From contig NW_002060963.1 of NCBI RefSeq assembly GCF_000150275.1, positions 419,093 to 483,092 of the forward strand: a stretch of 64,000 nucleotides of DNA. Reading direction: 5' to 3'. The notes under the pieces are model-generated. The model was not told the DNA's origin, ran no database searches, and saw only the letters and a list, made by a program, of their open reading frames with translations. Position numbers and translations under genes: made by a program. Of this stretch, positions 11,551 to 23,873 are shown in pieces; the stretch's first letter is position 1, and each line of letters begins with the position of its first letter. The stretch is from Trichoplax adhaerens (Eukaryota > Placozoa > Uniplacotomia > Trichoplacea > Trichoplacidae).

Positions 11551-13581
11551 CTATAATTTGGATATCTGTTTAACACTGTAGTTTCCGGTCATGTAAAATA
11601 TATTAACATTCTCATGCTTCATAACAAAGTGCAGTTTGTCATCATCTTCATCTTGCCATGTGAAGGTATCTAAAAGCTGATGTTCAAACATTTGCTTGTA
11701 ATAGCTAGCGGATAATTCAGTTAAGCAGGCAGGATTAAAATCACGACCGAACGATGTCCGATATGCAGATGAACCAGATGAAACTGCCTTACTTGCAGCA
11801 TCAAAACAAGCTGAGATATAGACAGCATTATTGACATGTTGGTTAATGTCGATATCATTGGACCTAATGGTAAAAGAGTACTTGAAGGCTTTGATAGGAA
11901 TCTGGTTAGGGCATGTCACCTACAATAGGTAATAAATAATCGCATACATGCATTAGCTAAGAAATCAATCAAAGAATTTTAATAGTTCATTTTGAATTAT
12001 ATGTATGTAAGTAATGGTCCATTCACAATACGTACCTTTGAGTAACTCTTCTTATTTAATAAGGGGGCAAGAGCTTCTAATAACATTATACTGTCAGGAA
12101 TATTAGCTACACGACCATGATTAACTGAGACCAGTTTGGTCGATATAGTGAGTAGTTTATTGGAACCTACTTTCAATATGTGGTCAAATATTACCGAAGT
12201 ACGATTCATACTAGCCAGTTGTATGCTACATTTTACAAGAGCATCTGGAAGAATAGAGTAAAAGCCAGGGGCAATTTTGACTTCATGTCTGACAGGGAAG
12301 AATCTACCATCACTGTAGGCAGCTCGCACGCCAAAAATATCAGCAATATCCATTGTCATCTTGTCAAGAGCCACCTTATAGCTTAACATTGTGTCTAATT
12401 TTGCATTATTAAAGCGATCTCTTAGCCGATAAAATCCAGGTACATCATAATTACAGCATGTTTCAGAGCGTTGAAGGGGTATCTCGTAAAAAGGTAATTT
12501 TTCGGCTTTAAAGTGAGTATTAACATCAAAACTGGCAACACAAACGATGCCATCTTTACTGGTAATACGGAAATCGATGATGAAACGTTCAGCAACATTT
12601 TGCTGCCATATCTCTACTAAAAGATTTTCTTCCCTCACCAAAGACAGGACATATATTTGCATTCTAGCTAATCGCAATATATGAGTAAAATTTTGTGCAC
12701 CTGGAAGATGCTTACAATAAATAGCATGACTAGCAGCATGTTGGCAATAAGTCACATAACAAGCTGTCGGTACGAATCCAGATTGATTCAAATCTTGCGG
12801 CCGAACAGGAAAGGAATGTGAGTGGATAGGATCTTTACGACGGGATATTTCTTTAATCTGAGCAAAACGTAGAGTTAGTGATGATTAAGACTAGGCAAGA
12901 ACACAATACTTGCGTAAAGAGAAAAGATGAGCTGTGCAAAATGAAGATGAAGTAGGTAGTTACATCAGTGCTGTTACAGTTCACTCTGTTATACAAATTA
13001 AATTATTGTTATTTGGCAGAAATTTCAAGCAACTTAGTCCTGAAACGTATCAACTTAACAAAATGCAACGGTATAAATGGTCATGTTATAAAGAGTAAAG
13101 GTGTAATGAATCTAGAGTTATGCATTGGATTACTGTAATTTTTAATAAAACAGCTACAAACCTTCAAAATTTCGTCCTGATTTCTATCCACATCCACTTG
13201 AAAACGTTCGTGATTATCTACTGCTCGTCTATTAATAATTACTTGGCATAATTCGTCTTTGTGAGACTCCTCAGACTGATTAGAGAATGTTAATCTAGCC
13301 ATAGCACGAAGATGATGATCGGAAATTTGGGGTACTTGAACTTGGATATCGCAAGCACCACCACATTGCAGGGCATTAAATTGTGGAGTAAAATTAAAAA
13401 CTATCGTCGTCGTGATAAGTTGACTGACAGCATGACTTACTACAGTCGAAGAATTCTCTTTTAAGCATTTATCAATGAAATAATCAAGGGTTAGGATGGC
13501 ATTTTCCAAGTCGGCCATGGCATATCGATTAATTCCATAGGTAAAATTACGCACTTGATGAAACTGTTGTTGGATCGCCAT
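11551..13581 (-). CDS. Multi-hotdog acyl-thioesterase-like protein
   Basis: Three exons on the minus strand, 13581-13162, 12857-12036 and 11919-11551, all with phase-0 junctions, give 536 aa. The C-terminal exon has a clear hotdog thioesterase signature: IRSNDIDINQHVNNAVY, then LTELSASYYKQMFEHQ, typical of FatA/YbgC-type acyl thioesterases (asparagine/histidine before VNN). A related but degenerate copy starts exon 2: RPQDLNQSGFVPTACYVTYC, lacking the His. Two further segments (roughly residues 20-130 and 260-370) have the length and beta-rich pattern of hotdog domains, for example FFPVRHEVKIAPGFYSI. The likely architecture is two double-hotdog units, only the last keeping the catalytic-type motif. 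Inferred role: hydrolysis or binding of an acyl thioester. No targeting peptide is evident. The exact family is uncertain. Confidence 0.7.
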
Positions 13582-15805
13582 TCTACTTTTTGACGTATGA
13601 AGGATAATTTTACCGCAACTACACTTTCTCTATCCTACTCCCTGTATTCAGCTATCTTGATGCTATCCAGCAACAGTATATACTGTATTCAAGCAAAGCA
13701 AGTTGATCGAGTTGTCTATCGATACCTCAAGAAATCCACAGGGTGCAAGCTAAAGCAATCAATTGAATAAAATAGGCCAGCGATCATAATTTCAATCAGA
13801 CCTTGACCATGCTGTGGATCAAGACTACCGGCTTGGAATATTCAGACTCTGTCGTTTCCAAGTGCAAAGTGTGATATTATTTTTTTGGTCACCACCTTAC
13901 TCTCGCCAGCCACGTTCAAGTATTTATACTACCGCTACTATCCATGGAAGTCGGCCTTAATTAGCCAAGTCAAGTGGGTGTGATTATTCCATGTAAAATC
14001 TTAAGTTTAAACTTTGACCTTCTTCCTCTCTTCCTTTAGACCACAGTATGATCAGACTGGGAGACTGGAAAAGCTCGATAATGTAGAAATTGGGTTGATT
14101 AATTCAATCAGTTAAATCTTCAAGTAAACTAGCAAAAATTCGTTCAAGAAATTCAGTCTGTCAGTCCATGGAAGAAGAATTTTACTCTTGTTAACGCCCT
14201 TTATTCAACAGCAAGTTCTGCCTGATACAATTTTGAAATATGGCTTCTGTTGGACTCTATGGAGTATCTACATTATAGTGAATGGACGCTTAGGTCAACG
14301 CTAATAGGTATGTTTGAGTAGGCATTGCAATATTTTAGTTGTAAGCAATCGCTGATGCAGGAATAAAGTGATACTACAGCTGCGATCTACAACATATTGA
14401 ATTATCAAAGTCTATCGTAAGCCACTTGATCATAAGTTGACGAGCTCTGCTGCCTTTTACTTTGTTGTCTGGCATTCTACTCCAGCATTGGATAACTCAT
14501 GAAATATTTTCTGCTACAGGCCTGCAGCGAGGTGTTCAGTCATACGAGTTGCAGCTCCGTTATTTGCCACCGATTACTATGCAATGCAACCATGCCCTCT
14601 ACTGCAGGACTAGCCTGGTATAAATAACTATCATTCACTATTCTTTCTATTGGTTCATTCCCATCGATTAACCGCCCTCAATATTAATCACAAGCAAAGC
14701 CAAGCACAAACTATTTAGCCATTGCAAAAGATTACTGAACGACCAAATTATCCATCCAGAGATTTTGCGCTATCTAGACGACAAAGTTATTTTAGGTGCT
14801 TGCTCTATAACAATGAAACTAGAATAATTCATTGTCGGTTAATTTCATACGCTACCGATTTTTATACGGTCAACGTCCTAAACATGGTTAGGTACTTGTT
14901 AAATAATAATTCAATTAGGGCGATCACTAGTCTGTTCTATGTGTAACCAATCCTAGAAATTGATGTGTATTAAGATAACCTAAACCATAACTAGGCTCGT
15001 ATCCGATGCTAACATCAAGGCAACCAATACGAACTATTGATACTATAAATAATTTGCATGAATCAATAACATGATGAGATAATCCGGTAATCCTTTTTAT
15101 CAATAATGACCCTGATAGAGGCATCTTTAATAAGCTTATTCAATTAGCATCTCATCATGATATGGATAACTACAACTTGTATAGGATCCAAACTGTTATG
15201 ACTTCTTTTGAACCCCATGCAATACTTTGAGCCGAAATCTTGGAGGTGATGCTGTCATTTCAGCTTGAACTCATGTTGATGGACAATTAATGTTATGATC
15301 ATTCAAATTTAATCACTTCAGGCTAGTAAAAAATGGTTTCGCCAAATGAATCTTGATAATATACGGAGTATACGAATGTAGATTAGTTCAATCGTTATTT
15401 CAATAAAGATGAAATCGTTGTTGGCTACAATCAAAATAGAAATGATCAGACCTGTATCAAAACTAAGCATAACTTAAATAGAAATGATGTCGAAGGATAC
15501 AATTCCTTAGCTATACTACATTCTCTCCTGAAATAGTTACGGTAATATTTCATGACGTTGAAGAATGGAAAATGATTTCAACCTTAACATCTTCTACTTA
15601 AATAGCATCATCCTAAGCAAATATGATTCTACATATTCATTTACGATTTACCGCAGGTACAGTATTGCATTAAGATTAAATTTCTAACGGCTAGACCCAA
15701 ATTGATCAAGTGTAAGCGTAATTCAATCCTGACTATATGCTGCGCTGTAAAGGATGATCAAATGCTATTTGCTCATGGATTATCACTTTGTACGTATACA
15801 GGAAA
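13582..15805. other. Divergent intergenic region with duplicated transporter 5' flank
   Basis: Lies between the - strand thioesterase-like gene and the first + strand transporter. From about 14640 onward it resembles the flanks upstream of the other two transporters (near 19945 and 31985): a block with ATCGA..AGTTACC/AACCGCC, then a fragment ending in ACGACC...TCAGGTAC or TTAGGTGC. The open frames at 14722 and 14927 fall in this non-coding block. Confidence 0.5.
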
Positions 15806-17894
15806 ATGAAAGCCAACAATGATCAAGAATCACTTAACAGCTACGATGCAGCTATCGAATCTGAATACCACCGAACCGGTAATAAATCCATATAAATTTT
15901 ACCTAATGCATATCTTTGACAGCACTTGAAGGCTGTAAATATTTTTTTAATGTTTATGTTACCTATTAAACAGTACTAGTTTGATTACACTTTTACATGT
16001 AGGTAGTATCTAAATACATATTAACTTTCTTTGTAAATTCAATAATAAATTATCAATTGATATCTTTTACAGCGTCTAAGAAAGAAGAAATCGATAGATC
16101 ATCGAATCAATCAAACTATCGTAAGATCGTTGCTGGAGTTTGTCTTGTATTGGGTCTTGCCATTTGTCGAGCAGGAATGGCTCAATTTGGTAGAAACTTA
16201 TATACCAATAGCAATTTCACCGCATCATCGTTAGTTACATGGTAAGCAGTTATGACTGCATTATTTATGCCCATGTCATAATCAAATGCTCTACAGTAAG
16301 TGTAGATAAATTAGGCAACTCATGCAGGTGTGATAACTAAATCTATTGGCGTTATATATCAACCGAAAATTATTATAATATTCAGGTCTTCAAGATCAAC
16401 GGGAATTATTGTATATCCTATGGTAGTAATGATAATGATCTTAACTGGTCATAGCTACGAAGATGTACACAGGTACAACAAATTATCTATCGTCAAAACG
16501 TCAATTAATTTGTTGTATTATATCAAAATTTTGTGTTTAATATTTATTATCTAAATGAAACTTGTAACAGATTCTTCTAAATGCTAAATATTTACGGTAT
16601 TAAACTACTCTTCTAAATATTAGCAATTATTCCTAATATTTAGAGAGGGATGTAAAATTTTTGGCAAAACTGAATTATCAATCAAAGATACCGCAAAGAA
16701 GATACTTCCATTAATGTTAATATCGATATCAGCCACATATTTCAATTTTTATGCACTTTCATTAACATCTGCAACTAATGTGACAGCTGTAACCTCTACT
16801 TCAGCCGCTTTTGTCTACGTTTTATCGTTAATATGGCTGAAAGAGCCGTTTCTAGTTATACGGGTAAATATAACAAATGAAAATTTGTCAACTACTTAAT
16901 ATTGGCAACATTTAATGAAACTTTAAAATTGCATTTAAAGTACCGATCATGTTGAATCTGAATGGCATATCAGAAACGTTTAAAGTAGACATGCTTCAGC
17001 TTTTCTCACATTACTTATGCATTAGCCACAATAAATGTTATAGTTAATATCGGTTAATGAATAACACCGATACTATCCTGGATAGTTCCGATGTTATTCA
17101 TTAACTGATATTAATCATAACACTTACATGTCTAGATTTGTAGTTTTTTTCATCTATTAAAATAATTACATTGATGGATGGCTCACTATGTTCTGCTATA
17201 ATAGATGCTTGCTGTTTGTACAGCAATCGCTGGTGTGATTTTAATAGCCTATTCTGAGGGGTTTGGATCATATGGAAGTGTTGGTATTGTTTTAGCTACT
17301 GCAAATGCAATCTGTTCAGCTTTTTATCGTGTAAGTATAGATTATAAAGTATTTAGAAAGAACAAGCGTCTAATTTGAAGCTTACTGTTCTTTATATCTA
17401 CAACTCATCAATGATGATTAACATTTAGTGATAATCTTTAATTTTTATTTTTGCAGGTTTTCACGAAAAAAGTAATTGGACAAGCAACTGTAGTACAATC
17501 ATCATTGTTTTTGAGTATTTTGAGTTTTCAGTTGTTTCTACTTTGCTGGATTCCTATACCAATACTAATATCAACTAAAGTAGAAGCTTTTACAGCAACT
17601 GACTTTCCTACAATTCCATTTCTTATAACAACATTAGCGCTTTTAGGCTATGCTAGTATCCTAACAGTTGGGATAGGCTTAACGTATCCGATATATATGT
17701 CGATGGGTCCACTTTTAGCTATTCCTATTAATGTACTCATCGATGTTTTCTACGAAAAATTGCTTTTCGATACTATAAAGATCGTCGGTACCCTTGCTGT
17801 AGTTCTCGGATTTTTGATTTTAACTATACCTATTCCTATAATAGCATCTTTTTCATCAAGAATGCGTTTAAAAATAGTACGTCTATTTAATTGA
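15806..17894 (+). CDS. SLC35F3/F4-like transporter, copy A
   Basis: Six exons: 15806-15878, 16073-16241, 16386-16472, 16644-16863, 17205-17330, 17457-17894; 370 aa. The protein belongs to the drug/metabolite transporter (EamA-type) fold with about ten membrane helices. Signature stretches are shared with SLC35F3/F4: SATNVTAVTSTSAAFVYVLS after helix 4, IAGVILIAYSEGFGSYG, and the C-terminal LTYPIYMSMGPLLAIPINVL. In vertebrates these are membrane solute carriers, and SLC35F3 has been linked to thiamine uptake. The substrate here is unknown. Exon sizes (73, 169, 87, 220, 126, 438 nt) are identical in the two downstream copies. The start ATG lies in a conserved context (AAAATGAAAGCCAAC) in all three. 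Copy A is the most diverged of the three. Confidence 0.9.
17044..17114. repeat. 71-bp near-perfect hairpin in intron 4 of copy A
   Basis: Two arms of about 33 bp (from TTAATATCGGTTAATGAAT on the left; the reverse complement on the right begins TTAATATCAGTTAATGAAT) flank a 3-nt centre. There are only about three mismatches. It is absent from the equivalent introns of copies B and C, so it is probably a miniature palindromic insertion. Confidence 0.8.
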
Positions 17895-18959
17895 GTAAAT
17901 AATAATAAATTTTTGATAATTATTTTCATGTTCAACTGGTAAAATAATCTGCAGTCTTTATCTTAAATTATTTTTATGTCTATAGACATTTATTAAAGTC
18001 TGTATAACTGGCTGTTGTAAATATAAATGTTGCATTTAGATTCTATAACTTGTATTGTCATCTATCAATTATTGTATTTGTTGTTTTATAAAGACACATA
18101 ATTTCCGAATCTTTAGTTTCATGTTTATCCAATTAAGTTATTTCATCATTGCGTCAAAAAGTTATTTCAAGCACGGCAATATATTTTGATGGTTCAATAT
18201 CATTTGATCTAATATATATCGTCTTTAATACCATACCTTGAAAAATGAAATACTATCATATCCTATTCAAAGGATTTGCATTGATTAAATGACCACCAAT
18301 AAAGATCAGTTCATTGAAATCTTGTTCTTTTTTTGTCTAATGTATTGTAACTTTCTAATATTTTGCATGCAGCATCAACATAAAAGGTGCAATAGGCATT
18401 TATTACTATAAGATACTTTAAACTAGATAAATGTATGGCTCTTATTATAATCATCAGTAGCTCAAAGATATTTCTTCCTGCATTAGCCATTCAAAAATTA
18501 ATTCTTACTTTGAAGACAAATAATGATATCTAGCGAAAGAATAACTTTTATGCATTTTTTGATTTAATAGTATTCAATATTTTCTAATATTATAAAACTG
18601 CGCCACAATATGCTGCTTTTAATACGTTGAATTACTAGTAAACAAATAACCACAGAGTTATAGCAGTATACAAATCAGTGGTATTATAGTAATATCCACG
18701 GTATTCATAGCTACAATAAAATTGCTTTGTTTGTTCGTGCAACGCTATCAATTTCAATTAACTATCGAAGAAGTAAATTCTTAAAATTATTGTAATTGAA
18801 AAATATCATTCAGATGTAGAAAGACTAGTGTGTAGTTGTATTATGAGTTACGTTAAATATTAGCAACATCCTAACTCAAAGATGGCATAGGTATAGCTAG
18901 ATAAATATAGCATTAGTAGCATAGTTATATTCTCCGTGTAACATATAATATCCATATTA
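17895..18959. other. 3' flank of transporter copy A
   Basis: 3' UTR with AATAATAAAT just after the stop, then AT-rich DNA. It is weakly similar to the 3' flanks of copies B and C. No coding signal was seen. Confidence 0.4.
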
Positions 18960-19610
18960 AATGTCTAGTACTGTTGCTGCAACTAATATAATATATTTAA
19001 CATGGAGCTTTGATCAAATGAAATTTTAGCTCAATTTACTCATCAATTAATAAATGATTTATAGAAGTATATATGTCATCTATTAGACGAGAAGCTGGAT
19101 ATGTATACCATCCTGAATTCTGCATCAAGTTTGAGTCTATTTACTACCAGCAAAGTAGCTCAAACAGCCGCTAGTATTTCACTATTGTCAAAAGTCATAT
19201 GTGAGCATGGGCATATGCCAAATACTACTAAATGAGCGTAATGTATGCCGAAAATTATTCTGCATATATTATTATTAATACACATATTAAATATCTAGTA
19301 CTATAGCTATATCTAATATAGCGTACCGTATTTTAATATGAAGCCTTGACTAAATAAAATTTTAGCTCAATTTGTCCATCTATCAATTAATAAATTATTT
19401 ATAGAAGTATGTATGGTGTCTATTAGACTCGGAGTTGGATACGTATACCATCCTATAGTCTGTATTATGTTTGAGTTTATTTACTGCCAGCAAGGTAGCA
19501 CAAACAATCGCTAGTATTTTATTATTGCCGTAAGTCTTGTATGAGCGTGCGTATATACTATATACTACAAAATCAGCGTATTATTTGCCGAAAACTATGC
19601 TGTACGATGC
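18960..19610. repeat. ~330-bp tandem duplication upstream of copy B
   Basis: Two diverged head-to-tail copies (about 18960-19290 and 19291-19610) share ATCTAGTACT, AAATTTTAGCTCAATTT, TTTATAGAAGTAT and GTATACCATCCT. A single related copy lies at about 31290-31640 upstream of transporter C, so the block belongs to the segmental duplication. Confidence 0.8.
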
Positions 19611-21337
19611 AACATTTCACATTTTTGGTCAAATCTATCTTAGTATACATACCGTATACACAAGCGTGAACTAATATTTAGTAAGAAAAGAACGCAGGTA
19701 GAACGAGCTGAATTATTCTAGTCTATTATGGTATTATAAGTTGTTTGTATTGCTTGCCGCCCGCAGACTCTTCATTAATTAGAAATATGAGCATACTTTA
19801 GCTATGTATTGCTTATCAGTTAAGATCCCCATTGCAACTTGTTTGTTTCTAGCTACTGATATAAATGTAAAGCCTAGTAAACTGTGGCAATCTATGATAT
19901 TTCCCATCCTATAATATAATTATTCTTTCATTCATTTCCATCGACTAGTTACCCTAAGCTGGCCGAAGCAACACCAAACGCGAAATGTTAATCACTTAAT
20001 TCAGCAAGCGATTCCTTAAATGATCAATTTATTCATCTAGAGCTTTTATCAAGTCGAAACGACCAAGTACTTCAGGTACGAGTACTTTTTAATGATTATA
20101 TAACTAAAGTAAATATCTAGTTCAATCTGCAATCATTCTATAGGCTACTTAGTTGTCGTCCTAAACAGCAAATTGATTCGATAGCTTTTAGTGCATACAG
20201 CCCATAAGATCATTCGAGTATAAATAAATCTTACGTCAGTTTTTACGATAGCCGATAAGCGTTATAAATCCACTACATTTTCTAACAGTATTTACTATAT
20301 TAGCCATCAGAACTATTCTACGCCCATTTGAGGCCCATCTATACATAATTTATCTCAGTTCTAATTCTATTACGCTCTACTGGTATATACCGTAATATTA
20401 CTGTTATGATTAAACTGAAATTCAAAATCTACATACGGTGTTGCTCTCAACCATTAACTTCCAACTTCTATTATTTTATCAGTAGCTCTTAAATCTAAGC
20501 TCAAGATACTTATACTTCTGTTACATAAACTATAACTAGATTAACATCCAATTTTAAAGTCATGGTCCTAATACTAGCCAGTTAATAACACGAAATGATT
20601 ACATAAATGAATTATGTTTCTATGCAGTAATCTTTTTTATAATTAAACAACGATTTGAAAGGGGTAAAACTATAAAATACTCATTTAATTATAATTAGTG
20701 ATTCATTTTGATACTTATCATCATACCGTTAACTACAGTTTACCATTTATGAGTGCCATGAATTTTTTATGACACTAATTCAATAATTGTAGTCTAACTA
20801 GTTTATATTGTCTTTTCAGCATCATTGCAGTGAACTCCTACTGATTTAATGAAGTGTTACCGAAATTGATTAAATATTCTTAGAGTTCTTTTGCTTTAGT
20901 AGTATACGTAATATATATAGCGTGATGTAATAGTTAATGCAATATTAACAGTTAATAAAAGTCATTGTTAAAGTTGACCAATATATTAAAATCATGTCTG
21001 ATCTAAAAATATATCAAGCATAAATTGAAACAGGAATCATCTAAAGGGAAATTCTAATTGTAGTCTACTTTCCGTTCTAAGACAGGTAACACCATCTGCG
21101 TATAATGACATCGACTTCAAAATTAGCAACTTGTACTTAAATATTCTCGTAAGGAAATGCACTTGTATTCATTTACGATCTATATTACGAGTGCTTTAAT
21201 TATAATTAGTTCAAAATTTTGATGTTGTACCCAAGTTAGTCAAGTTTAAAAGTATATTCATAGCACACTACAATGTAGAGGATAATCAAATAGTTCTTAC
21301 TAATGGATTATCATTCACTTTACATCTATGCAGAAAA

Positions 21338-23873
21338 ATGAAAGCCAACGTTGATCAAGAATCACGTAATAGCTATGATGCAGCTATCGAATCTCGACAC
21401 CATAAATATGGTAATCAAAACGAACAAATTTGCTTATACATTAAAATAATATTATAATATAGCGTAACATTCATAATTGGACAGCATGGTAATAAATTCT
21501 TTCAATCACTACCAGACACTAGTTTAGTTACGCAATTTTGCATATCAACTAAGCATATATAGTATTTCTGTTTCTATACTGATTTATTTCTGTCAATATT
21601 TTTAATAATGTCTGATGACAAAGAAATCAGTACATCCCAAATTCAATTTAGTTATCGTAAAACCATAACTGGTATCTGCCTGGTGCTGAGTATTGCTCTT
21701 TGTCGATCAGGAATGAATCAATTCGGTAGAAATTTATATACCAATGGCAATTTTACTGCATCTTCACTGGTTGTGTGGTAAATATAATTGTATTATTTAA
21801 GAACTCGTTATAACTAAATATTCCCAAATAACTACGAATAAATTACAGTACACAATAAACACTGTAACAGAATTAAATTGATGAATTTTATATATCGATT
21901 GTAAAATCATTATTATAAACTTTATTTACTATTTTAATGCATACTGAATCTACAAGGCTTTATTATCACATGAATTCATTAAATTGCTCCAGCAAACTAC
22001 TAATAAGCTATAGCTACTTGTTACAAATCGAAATGTGTAACAACAAAACGTTAAACTATTATAGAAATTGTGAGTCTAATATCAGGTTTGCCGTCTCTGA
22101 AAATAACCTACGTATGACTCTAGATACTGACGATCTCCTATCATCAGGAGGAATAGTAACACAAAACTAGCCTCTCCGAGGCATAACTGTATTCAAACTT
22201 TATTGAAAAATCATTCAATTCATAGTAATCGACATAAAGATTAATAATTAGTTTATAGATATTTAGATAGTATTATAAAACTATGCAGTTAACTACAGTA
22301 TATAATGTATAAATAGCGTCATAGATAGCGGAGTGTTATCTGACGAAAGTATGATAAGTATTTTGTAGGAAAAGTCATTCGTGACACTACCATATCCTTA
22401 ATCCGATTAATGATCATGAATTAAATAAGGGCTTCAAGATCAACAGCAATTCTGGTTTTTCCTATGGTAGCAACGATAATGACGTGTTTTGGTCATACCT
22501 ATAATGACCTATACAGGTAACGTTAATCATGATAAGCTACAATAAATACTGGGTTTATTTACATGCTATAACAGAACCCTGTGTAATATTTATTACCATA
22601 AAGTGATTAAGTGAAGCTTAAAATGCATTATCCTGTATTGTAAACAAATGTAGCGGGTAAAATTATGTAATTTTATTTTTAAAATGCCAATAATTGCTGC
22701 AAATTTATAGAGAGGGATGTCAAATTTTTGGCAAGAATCATTTATCAATCAAAGATCCAATAAAGAAAATATTTCCATTGACGATAATAACAATAATGGG
22801 AACATATTGCAATTATTATGCCCTTTCACTGACCTCTGCAACTAATGTAACTGCTGTAACTGCTACCTCTGCTGCTTTCGTTTATATTTTATCATTAATA
22901 TGGTTGAAAGAGCCGTTCCTAGTTTTGCGGGTAAATATAACAAGTGAAAATTCGTTAACTACTGAACATTAAAAAAACGTTTGATGAATTTATATCATTG
23001 GGGTTAAAGTATTAATTATGCTGAATCTTAATAACTTAAATGCATAGAATAGCTATGTGATGATTATTTCATGATGTGTAAACACATATGTATAACGAAC
23101 CTGAATTTTTCCCATCTTTTAAAGTGATTTTGTACATTTACTAACAATACTGTACATTGTTATATTAGATGCTTGCTGTATTTATGTCAATAGCTGGTGT
23201 CATTTTGATAGCCTATTCTGAAGGTTTTGGATCATTTGGAAGTATCGGTATTGCTTTAGCTGCCGCAAACGCAATTATAACATCTTTTTTTCGTGTAAGT
23301 ATATTACGGACTGCACTGGTATCAATACATAGAAAGAACAAACATTCAATTCAATATCGTTATCTCTTCTGTTATAGCGGATTAATAATGATATACTGGC
23401 ATTTATTAACTATTGGTAAATGTTTTATTTTAAAGGTTTTCACAAAAAAGGTAATTGGAAAAGCTACTGTAATACAATCGTCGTTTTATTTAAGTATTTT
23501 GGGCCTTCAAATGTTTCTAATATATTGGATCCCAATAGTGATACTAATATCAACTAGAGTTGAAGTTGTTACACCCGACAATTTTCCTTTAATTCCATTC
23601 TTATTAACATTAATTGCAATTTTAGCTTATATTTCTTTACTTGTTGTGGGAATAGGTTTAACTTATCCCATATACATATCGATGGGCCCACTTTTAGCCA
23701 TTCCTATAAATGCACTAATTGATGTTTTTTACGAAAATTTGTTTTTTGGTCCTATGAAGATTGTCGGTACACTTGCTGTAGTTCTTGGATTTCTAATTTT
23801 AACTATACCTATTCCTATTGTAGCATCTTTTTCATCGAAAATACGTTCAAAAATGCTATTTCTATTTAACTAA
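21338..23873 (+). CDS. SLC35F3/F4-like transporter, copy B (altered exon-2 acceptor)
   Basis: Exons by homology: 21338-21410, about 21609-21777, 22430-22516, 22711-22930, 23169-23294, 23436-23873; up to 370 aa. It is close to copy C and shares all hallmark segments (SATNVTAVTATSAAFVYILS, LTYPIYISMGPLLAIPINAL). The exon-2 acceptor AG of copies A and C is AA here (21607-21608), and the same change creates an ATG at 21608. Either translation starts there (MSDDKEIST), or splicing moves to the in-phase AAAG at 21619-21622 and loses six codons. Exon 1 is still intact. The last intron (23295-23435) is 141 nt with no in-frame stop, so its retention would add 47 residues. The membrane core is uninterrupted, so the gene is probably functional. 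Confidence 0.85.

Noticed and set aside
12180-12386. Plus-strand 68-codon frame
   Set aside because: Antisense shadow of exon 2 of the thioesterase-like gene.
21937-22170. 77-codon open frame in copy B intron 2
   Set aside because: Lies wholly within an intron. The paralogous relic at 30.1-30.5 kb has diverged without keeping the frame.
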